From Acidimicrobiia bacterium (GTDB taxonomy: Bacteria; Actinomycetota; Acidimicrobiia; Spongiisociales; ZC4RG35): DNA of 22,765 bases. The DNA lies in assembly GCA_003230435.1 (NCBI GenBank), contig QIDW01000306.1:1-22765 (forward strand). The letters run 5' to 3'. A program made the translations under genes and the position numbers. Of the stretch, positions 13,716 through 21,600 are shown in pieces. Below the pieces are notes generated by a model. That model did not search any database and had not been told where the DNA came from. It worked only from the letters and a program-made list of their open reading frames with translations. Position 1 is the stretch's first letter; each line of letters opens with the position of its first letter.

Positions 13716-15665
13716 CTAGTCCCAGGGGACGCTGACTACTTCTACCGGCTCGGCGAATCCGTCCAGTTGGAGTGTTCGGGATTCGCCTCGACGCAGGGTT
13801 TCGATCTGGTCGATCATGGATGAACTCGCCAAGATTTCTCCGCCGGCGGCATGGCCACAAATACGGGCGGTCTTGTGCACTTCCTCACCAGAAAGGGCAA
13901 CGCCGACCTCGGTCACTTCGCCGGCGTGGAGTCCTATCCGGACTTCGGGTGCGAACCCTTGCTCATGACGCTGTCGGCTGAGGGTTTGTTGGATGTCGAT
14001 GGCGCAACTGGTCGCTGCATCGGGCATCTGAAACGACACGAAGAATCCGTCTCCAGCGTTGTCAATTTCCCGTCCGCCGTGACCGGCGAACATCGAGCGG
14101 AGCTTGCGGTCGTGCCATCGAAGAACGTGCTCCCAGGCATCATCTCCGATCGCTCCGATCAATGACGTGGATCCGACGATGTCAGTGAACATCAGGGCTG
14201 TCGTGTGTCGCTTTCCTTGGATCGGACCGTCTGCGAGATCGTTGAGGGTCTCGATTGCTGAACGGAGGTCGGGCATCGCTCCCAGTTCCTCGAAGGAGTC
14301 TCGTGCGGTGGTGAGTTCGAGTCTTGCGCTGTCAATCACTCCTAATTGCTCGTAAGCGCGGGCTAGCAACACACGCGAGCCTGCGGCTTGGTAGGGAAGA
14401 TCGATGCTCCTCCAAAGTTTTGTTGCTTCGCGCAGTTGCTCCGCCGCTCCCTCGGCTTTTCCCTCGGCTAGAAGGATCGCTCCCAGAGCCTGGGCGGCGT
14501 GAGCCTTGAGAGCCTCAGAACCAAACTCGTCAGCCGCGGTCTGAAGCTCATCTGCGGCTGCAATGGCGTCTTCAAGTTGCTCCTGTTCAATGGCGATCTT
14601 GACCAGAGCCGGAAGCAGTCTGGCTCGTTTTAGAAGAGACTCCGTATCGGCGATGCTTTGAGCAATGAGGGTGCGAGCACCCTCGGGGTTCCCTTGTGCC
14701 AGTTCGAGCAGCGCCAAGCCGGGCTGCGGATCACGTCCCAACCCGTGAGCCTGATGGAATGCCTCTTCGGCTTGCTCGTAGTCGCCTATGTGAAAGCGGA
14801 TCTCTCCAATCTCGTACAGCGCCTCACCCGAGAAGTCGAGGTAGTTCCCGAGTTCGTCTCGGGCTCGCCGGGCCTCTGCCTCGGCGGATGCCCACTCTCC
14901 GCGGAGTCTCATGATTGTTGCGCGATGGATGCGGCAGACGCCCGGGATGCCAGAGCTGTGACCAGCTCGTTCGCACCATCTCTTGGCTGCGTCGCTCCAG
15001 TCGCCGGCACGTCGGTAGTCGGCAAGCTGCTCACAGATGTCGATCATGTTGCAGTAGATCTTTCCCGTGGCCTGTGGGCCCAGTTCTCCGCCTACAGCCG
15101 CCACCATCGCCTGGTCCATTAGAGCCATACCGTCTTTGACCCTGCCCTGCGCGACCGTAATGCGACCCTGATCATGTAGGGCGATCGCTTGTAGGTCTGC
15201 GTCGCCGAACTTCGCACTCAGCTCGTACGCACGCTTCGCCAACTCCATGGCTTTGGCAAGGTCGTTGTCAGCTTCAAAGGCGATCACGGCTCTCGTACGT
15301 GTCAGATGTCCGTTTTCGATCGACTCCGGCTCAGATTCGAGTAGATCCCCAGCCCGTTTCAACCATGCGTGGCCGAGGGCTGTGGCCGAAGTATGGAAGT
15401 GGTCCTCGGCGAGAGCGAGCGCCACCATCGCTGCCCTCTTCGGATCCTCGGAGCGCGCGTAACCGGCGAAAGCACGCTCGCGGGCGTTGATGCAGCTTTC
15501 CGGATCACCCGACCACCAGGCTGATCGAGCCAGGTCTTCTAACTCAGTAGCGCTGAGCGAGCCAGCCTCATCGGCTGCCTGTAACAGTTCGAAAGCTTCG
15601 TCCCAGGCGTTCCGCTCGATTGCGTCTCTGCCCTCTATCACAAGGTCAGCAGCAGACTTTTTCAC
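13716..15665 (-). CDS. TPR protein with C-terminal adenylate/guanylate cyclase domain
   Basis: A 649-residue protein from a GTG at 15665. Residues 1 to about 470 are degenerate TPR-like helical repeats (for example DIAERNAWDEAFELLQAADE-type units and YEIGEIRFHIGDYEQAEEAFHQA). From about 485 comes a class III nucleotide cyclase domain: TTALMFTDIVGSTSL with metal-binding D495, DNAGDGFFVSF with D539, VRIGLHAGEV and VHKTARICGHAAGGEILAS. The position that is lysine in classical adenylate cyclases (before xxGDG) is aspartate here, as in a common actinobacterial subgroup, so the nucleotide product is uncertain. No membrane helix. Likely a cytoplasmic signalling protein in which the TPR part senses a partner; no link to the sHdr genes is visible. 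Confidence 0.88.
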   Translation of the reverse strand: MKKSAADLVIEGRDAIERNAWDEAFELLQAADEAGSLSATELEDLARSAWWSGDPESCINARERAFAGYARSEDPKRAAMVALALAEDHFHTSATALGHAWLKRAGDLLESEPESIENGHLTRTRAVIAFEADNDLAKAMELAKRAYELSAKFGDADLQAIALHDQGRITVAQGRVKDGMALMDQAMVAAVGGELGPQATGKIYCNMIDICEQLADYRRAGDWSDAAKRWCERAGHSSGIPGVCRIHRATIMRLRGEWASAEAEARRARDELGNYLDFSGEALYEIGEIRFHIGDYEQAEEAFHQAHGLGRDPQPGLALLELAQGNPEGARTLIAQSIADTESLLKRARLLPALVKIAIEQEQLEDAIAAADELQTAADEFGSEALKAHAAQALGAILLAEGKAEGAAEQLREATKLWRSIDLPYQAAGSRVLLARAYEQLGVIDSARLELTTARDSFEELGAMPDLRSAIETLNDLADGPIQGKRHTTALMFTDIVGSTSLIGAIGDDAWEHVLRWHDRKLRSMFAGHGGREIDNAGDGFFVSFQMPDAATSCAIDIQQTLSRQRHEQGFAPEVRIGLHAGEVTEVGVALSGEEVHKTARICGHAAGGEILASSSMIDQIETLRRGESRTLQLDGFAEPVEVVSVPWD

Positions 15666-16137
15666 TTATCCCACCCTGAGCAAACCACAAGAGTGAACCT
15701 AGCGAACGGAAGCCGCCGCCATCTGCGTCGAGACACCCGACACCTACCCTCGACGTGTTGTGACCCACGTCCCCGGAGACCGCTTCAGCCCGAACGACAT
15801 GCCGATCGATCAGAAGCGTCGTCTGAATACCTCGGCCTCACACAAGAACTCTGAGCGACCTCGCTCTACACCGTCAAGAATGATCGCGAATGGGCTCTTG
15901 ACATCAACAAGATCAGACAAGGAGCCCCAGCACTACGGCTATGGGCGGGTGTCTTGGACGATTCCGGGTCGGCCGTACCCGGTTTCGTCCACCAATGCGG
16001 TCGCATTGGCCGCAACCCCCGTTGCTTACTGTGATACTTCCGCTCGGCGTGTTTTGTGACATTGAATCTCCGTCACAACTCGGTCTCTGCGGCAGTAGGC
16101 CGGTTGTGGTGAGAGACTTTCCTGGCAGAGTCGAGCT
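15666..16137. other. 472-base intergenic region between divergent genes
   Basis: This stretch separates the leftward TPR/cyclase gene from the rightward ECF sigma gene. A 99-codon open frame at 15760-16059 (+) has no recognisable motif, no good ribosome site and an odd composition, so I do not call it a gene. Promoters for both flanking genes must lie here, but I see no hexamer pair good enough to report. No tRNA or repeat recognised. Confidence 0.5.
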
Positions 16138-16686
16138 ATGACTGCGGATGACGCATTCTTCGTCCAGCTCTATGAGAGCTACTACCGACAGGTGTACGTG
16201 TATTGCCGGAGGCGCGCATCTGCTGACCGGGTCGATGATGCAGTCGCCGAGACTTTCCTGGTCGGGTGGAAGAAGATCGACGAGGTCCCTCGATCATCTG
16301 ACGCGCTGCCCTGGTTGTTCGCGGTGGCTTATCGAGTGCTTGCCCATCAGTGGCGTGGCATGTCGCGGCGTAGACGTTTCGAAGCTCGGTTGGCTTCCCT
16401 GGGCGCATCTGGGCCGGATCAACCCGAGGACTTCATCGTTATGAGGCACGAGTCTCGGCAGGTGCTCGATGCGGCGGGTCGGCTCAAATCCACCGACCGC
16501 GAGATTCTTCGGTTGTCGCTTTGGGAGGAGTTGTCCCATTCTGACATCGCGGTCGTCCTCGACATCAACTCAGACGCTGTGAGACAACGACTCTCTCGTG
16601 CCCTTCAAAACCTGACCAGAGAATTCGATCGTCTCGAAAGTAGACCCACTTACGCCCCCGCTGCTGAGAGAGGAGGTGCGTGGTGA
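16138..16686 (+). CDS. ECF-type RNA polymerase sigma factor
   Basis: A 182-residue sigma-70 family protein with only regions 2 and 4. Region 2 is seen in FVQLYESYYRQVYVYCRRR, DAVAETFLVGWKKIDEVP and ALPWLFAVAYRVLAHQWRG; region 4 in LKSTDREILRLSLWEELSHSDIAVVLDINSDAVRQRLSRALQNL, with a clear helix-turn-helix. The ATG at 16138 gives the standard N-terminus. The stop overlaps the start of the downstream membrane protein gene (GTGA), the usual pairing of an ECF factor with its anti-sigma partner. It directs RNA polymerase to a stress or envelope regulon; the signal is not known. The pair is set off by the hairpin at 17454-17488. Confidence 0.92.
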   Translation: MTADDAFFVQLYESYYRQVYVYCRRRASADRVDDAVAETFLVGWKKIDEVPRSSDALPWLFAVAYRVLAHQWRGMSRRRRFEARLASLGASGPDQPEDFIVMRHESRQVLDAAGRLKSTDREILRLSLWEELSHSDIAVVLDINSDAVRQRLSRALQNLTREFDRLESRPTYAPAAERGGAW

Positions 16687-17404
16687 CCAACGAACAGCGC
16701 GTCAAGACGCTATTCACGGAGGCCAATCCGATTCCTGATGTGGACTCGTTCGCTGTGGATGAGATTGGCGGCACTGCCTACCTCGCAACCCTCGAGCAAT
16801 GGAGGAGCGAGATGACACAACTCGATACGAGATCAATTGAGAAGAAGAAGCCGCAAAGGGGACGTTTGGTCCTTGTGTTGGGAGCCGCAGCAGCGGCAAT
16901 CCTGGTCGGTGGGGTGATCGCACTCACCGGAGACCAGACAGGAGACACGTCGGCCTCCGCTGCGCAGCCGGCGACAGTCACAAGCGAAGTGATTCGCGCA
17001 AGCGAGGTCCTCCTCGGGCGTACGCCCTCATCCATGGAGGCCACCATTCAGGCAGATGCGCTGCTCACCGTTGACCGCAGCGCATACGACTCCAACCTGC
17101 CGGAACGATTTGACATCGTGTTGTACGCCGATGTTTATATGACCTCCAGTCCCGATCTTGTGACCCGGGTAGTCGGATTGCCCGGCGAGACGATCGAGGG
17201 ACGGGACGGCAGCGTGTATGTGAACGGCCGCCTCCTTGACGAGCCATACCTGAAGAATCCTGACATCCCGCACCCTCCCTTCGGTCCAATCATGCTTGGA
17301 GCCGATGAACTGTGGCTCATGGGGCAACTGGAGACAGTCTGTACCGCGGAGCCCTCGCCGTCACACTGCTGCGAGGGAAGATCACAGACATCGCCAATCC
17401 TTGA
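16683..17404 (+). CDS. Membrane anti-sigma-like protein with signal-peptidase (S26)-like domain, frameshifted
   Basis: A GTG at 16683 follows AGGAGG (16671-16676) at a good distance. Residues 1-55 are cytoplasmic (TLFTEANPIPDVDSF, a motif typical of membrane partners of ECF factors), 61-82 form one transmembrane helix, and the outside part resembles signal peptidase I: PSSMEATIQADALLTVDRSAY, ERFDIVLYA, VTRVVGLPGETIEGRDGSVYVNGRLLDEPYL, FGPIMLGADELWLMG. The serine before Met (S117) is kept but the catalytic lysine position before 'RVVGLPG' is threonine (T161). After WLMG the frame breaks at the GGGG run 17321-17324; adding one G yields GDSLYRGALAVTLLRGKITDIANP and a stop at 17402-17404, a natural family ending. 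As sequenced the frame would instead run to 17429. Probable sensor and anti-sigma factor for the upstream sigma gene. Confidence 0.72.
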
Positions 17405-17453
17405 ACCCCGATCGGCAGCGTGCAACTGACGAGCAGACTCCTCCTACGTCCGC

Positions 17454-17488
17454 CCATTCCGAAGGCACTTTGAGTGCTTTCGGAATGG
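17454..17488. terminator. Strong hairpin between convergent genes, probable bidirectional terminator
   Basis: CCATTCCGAA-G-GCACT (17454-17469) pairs with AGTGC-T-TTCGGAATGG (17473-17488) around a TTG loop: 16 pairs with one G-U. It lies between the end of the anti-sigma-like gene (17404) and the end of the minus-strand operon (17521). There is no long U-run, so a Rho-independent role is likely but not certain. The symmetric stem would serve both strands. Confidence 0.7.
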
Positions 17489-17520
17489 CGGAGGCTCGCT
17501 CGCAGCATCGCTTAGTGAAC

Positions 17521-18162
17521 TCAGCCTCTTCGGAACCGCCCTCTTCTCTTCTGCTTCTTTTCGGGTGACGAAGAGGGCACTCGGTTCTGAATGTCCTCGA
17601 GTTCCACTGCTCGAGCCTCAGTGGCCAACAAGAGTTCGTCAAAGCGGGCAAGCTGCAGGTCGTCCAGAAAGCTCGAGTCGATTCTGCGAAGGAGACCTTT
17701 GGCCAGGGGAATGTCGAGTCCATCAAGGGCCTTCTTGACTGCATCGAGTTTGTCCTGTGTCTTTCCGTTCTGATGGTCGCGCCAGACGCGCGCCGCATGC
17801 AGATGCGACTTGGCGCCACGGGTGGCCGTCTCCGGGAGAAGGTCGAGCAGCATCGCCGTATCTGTGTCGGCGTCAATCGCTAGCAGCGCCCTGTAATCGT
17901 CGGCCCGGGCATCCCGCATTATCTGGTCGACAAGCTTGCGTGCCCGCTGCTCTGTTCCTTCATTCGCCACGTCATGAAGAATATCGGTGGTTGCCGGGTA
18001 TGGACATGCATTCAAATCGCAGCGGTTATGGGGCAAGGGGAACTGGCGGTGCCATGCCATACAGGAGGGATCGACCAACAGAGGACCTACCAAGTGACTA
18101 CCGGGCTCACCTTCATACGGTCCGCCTGAGAGTTCGCCACCCTGAGCAAACGGGCGGGTCAT
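17521..18162 (-). CDS. Hypothetical Cys-containing protein of the Soe-like operon
   Basis: A 213-residue soluble protein I do not recognise. The ATG at 18162 overlaps the TGA of the upstream TorD-like gene (ATGA), which argues for this start over the longer open frame to 18348. The N-terminal part is glycine-rich (GGELSGGPYEGEPGSHLVGPL) and contains SCMAWHRQF and RCDLNACPYPATTDI, a small cluster of Cys and His that could bind metal or form a disulfide. The rest is helical and charged (LLLDLLPETA, DDYRALLAIDADTDTAMLL) with a very basic tail (EKKQKRRGRFRRG). Being last in a molybdoenzyme operon it may aid assembly or electron transfer; nothing more can be said. Confidence 0.72.
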   Translation of the reverse strand: MTRPFAQGGELSGGPYEGEPGSHLVGPLLVDPSCMAWHRQFPLPHNRCDLNACPYPATTDILHDVANEGTEQRARKLVDQIMRDARADDYRALLAIDADTDTAMLLDLLPETATRGAKSHLHAARVWRDHQNGKTQDKLDAVKKALDGLDIPLAKGLLRRIDSSFLDDLQLARFDELLLATEARAVELEDIQNRVPSSSPEKKQKRRGRFRRG

Positions 18163-18884
18163 CGGGTCTTCAGGTGCCGTGACGTCCTCAGCGCCCTCTC
18201 GGAGAGGTCGAGCCAGAGTTGTGCAGTGCCGGCATGTTCTGCGGCATACCCGGCCCATTTCCCGGCCGACTTTTCGTAGAGGGCGATCTGGTTGGCCAAC
18301 CGGTCCGAGTGGAAGACGACTTCTCCTGACCAGAGTGACTCGGTCCACCGCGTCCGGCCGGCAACGGGCTCGATGGGTCCGTAAGAGTCCTCGCCATCGA
18401 CAAAAATCCCCTCCGGTCCCGGTGTGGCCGGAGCCACTTTCGCCTCGTCGGCAAAACCGAGAATGAGGTCGCAGTCCGAGACCGCTACTTCCGCATGCCC
18501 GGCGTTGCCATGACCCACGGCGTCGAGCCAGGGCACTGCCCAGTGGACGATGCGGTCCCCAATGAGGAGCCTGCGGGCTTCATATGCCCTCGTGGCGATG
18601 TCCGGCGTCCCCTCGTCCCATCCGCGCTCCTCCGCGACGGCGAGCCCGGCAGCGAACAGCGCTAGAGAAGAGAGGTCATTGCCTTCTACGGCGTAGCCCC
18701 ATTTGCGAGCTCTTCGAGCGATATCAACGGATGGGTCATAGAAGATGACCGTGTCCTTCTCGGTTGGGGGACGGTCGGCCCAGAGCTCGGGGACTTTGAC
18801 CTGTGTCCAGCGCTTGGCTATCTCGGCCCAGTGGTCCGCTTCGGCACGTGCCCGCTCAGAAGCGGTCGGCGTACCGATAGGCAT
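18159..18884 (-). CDS. Probable TorD-like molybdoenzyme chaperone
   Basis: A 241-residue soluble helical protein. The ATG at 18884 overlaps the end of the oxidoreductase gene by 29 bases. The central segment AYEARRLLIGDRIVHWAVPWLDAVGHG resembles the TorD/DmsD motif in which an acidic residue, a short helix, then 'H..W.P.F' precede the last helices. DIATRAYEARRLL and ALFAAGLAVAEERGW are helices consistent with the all-alpha TorD fold. TorD-like proteins bind the large subunit and help insert molybdopterin; the position directly after that subunit supports this. Sequence similarity is weak, so the call relies partly on context. Confidence 0.6.
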   Translation of the reverse strand: MPIGTPTASERARAEADHWAEIAKRWTQVKVPELWADRPPTEKDTVIFYDPSVDIARRARKWGYAVEGNDLSSLALFAAGLAVAEERGWDEGTPDIATRAYEARRLLIGDRIVHWAVPWLDAVGHGNAGHAEVAVSDCDLILGFADEAKVAPATPGPEGIFVDGEDSYGPIEPVAGRTRWTESLWSGEVVFHSDRLANQIALYEKSAGKWAGYAAEHAGTAQLWLDLSERALRTSRHLKTR

Positions 18885-21600
18885 CCTCGGTGGGTTTCAC
18901 GGGTCGGTCCAGCCACAGGGGGCGACGGGTCCCGTCGGGACCCGGTCCCGGCTTGGTCATCTCGAGCCACTTCTCGAAGACCTGGGTGCTCTTTGCAGTG
19001 TCAACCACAACGTCCCCATACTGGTCTCCTTGTTGAGCCGTGGTCAGGGTCACCCGCTGATGCCAGGCGTGCATTCCCGACACCGGGTCCGGGTGGACCG
19101 GGAAGGCCAGGTTCTGATTCACCCCCGGGTCCCGCCACCAGATCCGTGATGAGTCGGGATCATCGGATTCGAAAGGCTCGATTCCCTTCAACTGGCGGAG
19201 TCTCCACTTGCCATCACCAAGCTGATCGATGTTGACCAGGGCCGAGCTCCAACGCTCGTTCCCGGACTTGTCCTCCTGACGCCAGCGACCCATGTGATGT
19301 GAGGCGGCTACCACACCGGGCCGGATGCCCTCGGTTCGCCAGACACGCATCACGAACCAGCCGATGTCTGTGGTGATCCGCACCATCTCGCCAGTTTCGA
19401 ATCCGAGAGCGTCTGCGTCGATCGGGTTCACCCAGAGTGGATGCCCATGGCTTATCTCGTACAGGTACTTGGCGTTTCCAGATCGGGTGTGAATCAACGT
19501 CGGCAGGCGGAAGATCGGCAACAGGATGCGTTCATTTCCGCCGAGATCCAGGTCACGCCAGTTCACATGCGACTTGAGATAGGTGGGAATGGCCTCCTCG
19601 CCCCATCCCCAGTCGTCCATCGTCTCCGAATACCACTCGAGCTTCTTCGATGGTGACTTGAAGCCTGTTTTCAACTCGCCGTCGATGCTGACCCCGTCTC
19701 GCGGGTCGGCCGGCGGACGCTCGTGCACGTCGTAAATATCCTTGGCCACCTCGAAGGCCCCATACTTCCGCATGTAACCGAGAGGGGTGAGTCCCTCTTT
19801 TTCAGCTGCTTCCGGCAGACCGGGAACACTGTTATCGAACATCCACCCGTAGTACTCGTCGACTGAGACAGGTCGGCTCGGGTCGTTCGGCGACTCGAAC
19901 CACTCTCTGATCCCGAGTGATCCATCCGGGTCGATGTGCCAGGAGAGATCGAACCAGAACTCGGTTTCCTCCCAGACCTCTCCCGGGTTGGCGTCGTATG
20001 TGCGGTTGAAGGTCTTGCCGTCGCGCTCACCAGCGACACGAAGCACCGGCTGGCGGAAACCCAGCCACTGGGCGGCATGAGTCTCATAGGAGTGCGTGTC
20101 GTGACGCTCAGCCGCCACACCCATCGGCAATACGTAGTCGGCGTACCAGGCGGTTTCCGACCAGGTGGGGGTGAGGGCGACATGAAGCCCGACCATCTCT
20201 TCGTTGGTCAGGACCTCGAGCCAGGAGAAGCCATCGGGGTTGGTCCATATCGGGTTGTAGACCCTGGTGAAGTAGACGTCGAGTTTTCCCCGGCCTTGTT
20301 TGAGAAAATGGGGCAACAGGATGCTCATCTCGTGGTGGGCCAGGGGGTACTCGATCGGCCACAGCAGCTCGTTCCACCGGCTGTGGGTTGGCGGCATGTT
20401 CCAGTGCTCCGGTTTGAATTTGCCCCAGGCGCTCGGCGAAAGCCCGCCCTTTGTGCCCACCGAGCCGGTGAGCACGTGGAGGAACTGGAGCGTTCGGGCG
20501 GCTTGCCAGCCTCCGAGATTCCCCGATCCAGTCGATCGCCAGGTGTGTGAAGCGAACCGGTGGCCTGCATCGGCTATCTCTCGCGCCACCTCCACGATCT
20601 GGTCGGCAGAGATACCGCACTCCTCAGCGGCCCACTCCGGTGTGTAGTCGGCGTATGTCTCTTTCAAACCCTCGATGAAGGACTCGTAGGTGCGGTCCTT
20701 GTTCGGGAATCGCTTCTCCAGCGACTTCTCCCAATTGACCCAACGCCGAACGAACTCGTGATCGATGGCGTCCCAATCGAGGAGTAGTCGCGCAATTGCC
20801 AGGAACAGACCTGCCTCGGTTCCCGGCCACGTCGAAAGCCAATAGTCGGACATCGATGCGGTGTTGGAGAGCCTGGGGTCGATGGCACAAAGCTTGGCCC
20901 CTGACCGCTTCGCCTCCATGATCCGCTGTGCGTGCGGGTTGAAATAGTGACCGGATTCGAGATGGGCAGACAGCAAAAGGATAAATCGAGCGTTGGCGAA
21001 ATCGGGAGATGGCCTGTCGTGTCCCGACCAGATCGCATAACCCAACCTGGCTCCGGATGAACAGATATTCGTGTGGGAGTTATGGCCGTCGACCCCCCAA
21101 GCCTTGAGGGTTCGATCCATGAACCCGTCCTCGCCTGGTCTGCCGACGTGGTACATGATCTCGTCGTGGCGGTCCTCGCGGATCGCCTTTCCGATGCGTC
21201 CCCCGATGTCGGAGAGTGCTTGTTCCCACGTCACCCGCTCCCACTCACCAGAGCCTCTTTTCCCTTTGCGTCGCATCGGGTACAGGATCCGTTCGGGATC
21301 GTTGACTTGGTTGATGGTCGCCGGTCCCTTGGCGCAGTTGCGTCCACGCGACCCGGGATGAGCCGGGTTGCCCTCAAATCGCCGTATCTCACCGCTGTCC
21401 TTGTCGACGTAGGCGAGGAGGCCACACGCCGATTCGCAGTTGAAACAGGTGGTCGGCACCAGCCTATAGCGGTTCGCCTTGCGCTCTGGCCAGGCTTTGG
21501 CGTCCCATTCGACCCAGTCATCCCAGAGATCCGGAGGTGGATAGCTGGTCAGGTCGCCCCCGGGGACGAGACGTGGGATTTCGCGATCTGTCTTGCCCAT
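18856..21600 (-). CDS. soeA: Molybdopterin oxidoreductase large subunit, SoeA-like sulfite dehydrogenase
   Basis: A 914-residue enzyme of the DMSO reductase superfamily. The N-terminal [4Fe-4S] motif is C52, C55, C59, C89 (TCFNCESACG and RNCAKGP) with K91 of the electron path. HNSHTNICSSGARLGY places a cysteine (C180) as the likely molybdenum ligand. Further landmarks are FILLLSAHLESGHYFNPHAQRIMEAKR, HTWRSTGSGNLGGWQAARTLQFLHVLTG and the C-terminal cofactor domain (HGHPLWVNPIDADALGFETGEMVRI). There is no twin-arginine signal, so it works in the cytoplasm, as in SoeABC, which oxidises sulfite to sulfate (or APS-independent product). The ATG at 21600 overlaps the stop of the upstream subunit. 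Polysulfide or thiosulfate reductase relatives are possible, but those are usually exported. Confidence 0.72.
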   Translation of the reverse strand: MGKTDREIPRLVPGGDLTSYPPPDLWDDWVEWDAKAWPERKANRYRLVPTTCFNCESACGLLAYVDKDSGEIRRFEGNPAHPGSRGRNCAKGPATINQVNDPERILYPMRRKGKRGSGEWERVTWEQALSDIGGRIGKAIREDRHDEIMYHVGRPGEDGFMDRTLKAWGVDGHNSHTNICSSGARLGYAIWSGHDRPSPDFANARFILLLSAHLESGHYFNPHAQRIMEAKRSGAKLCAIDPRLSNTASMSDYWLSTWPGTEAGLFLAIARLLLDWDAIDHEFVRRWVNWEKSLEKRFPNKDRTYESFIEGLKETYADYTPEWAAEECGISADQIVEVAREIADAGHRFASHTWRSTGSGNLGGWQAARTLQFLHVLTGSVGTKGGLSPSAWGKFKPEHWNMPPTHSRWNELLWPIEYPLAHHEMSILLPHFLKQGRGKLDVYFTRVYNPIWTNPDGFSWLEVLTNEEMVGLHVALTPTWSETAWYADYVLPMGVAAERHDTHSYETHAAQWLGFRQPVLRVAGERDGKTFNRTYDANPGEVWEETEFWFDLSWHIDPDGSLGIREWFESPNDPSRPVSVDEYYGWMFDNSVPGLPEAAEKEGLTPLGYMRKYGAFEVAKDIYDVHERPPADPRDGVSIDGELKTGFKSPSKKLEWYSETMDDWGWGEEAIPTYLKSHVNWRDLDLGGNERILLPIFRLPTLIHTRSGNAKYLYEISHGHPLWVNPIDADALGFETGEMVRITTDIGWFVMRVWRTEGIRPGVVAASHHMGRWRQEDKSGNERWSSALVNIDQLGDGKWRLRQLKGIEPFESDDPDSSRIWWRDPGVNQNLAFPVHPDPVSGMHAWHQRVTLTTAQQGDQYGDVVVDTAKSTQVFEKWLEMTKPGPGPDGTRRPLWLDRPVKPTEDAYRYADRF

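Noticed and set aside
15760..16059. 99-codon + strand frame in the intergenic region
   Set aside because: No motif, no ribosome site, unusual composition; not enough to call a gene.
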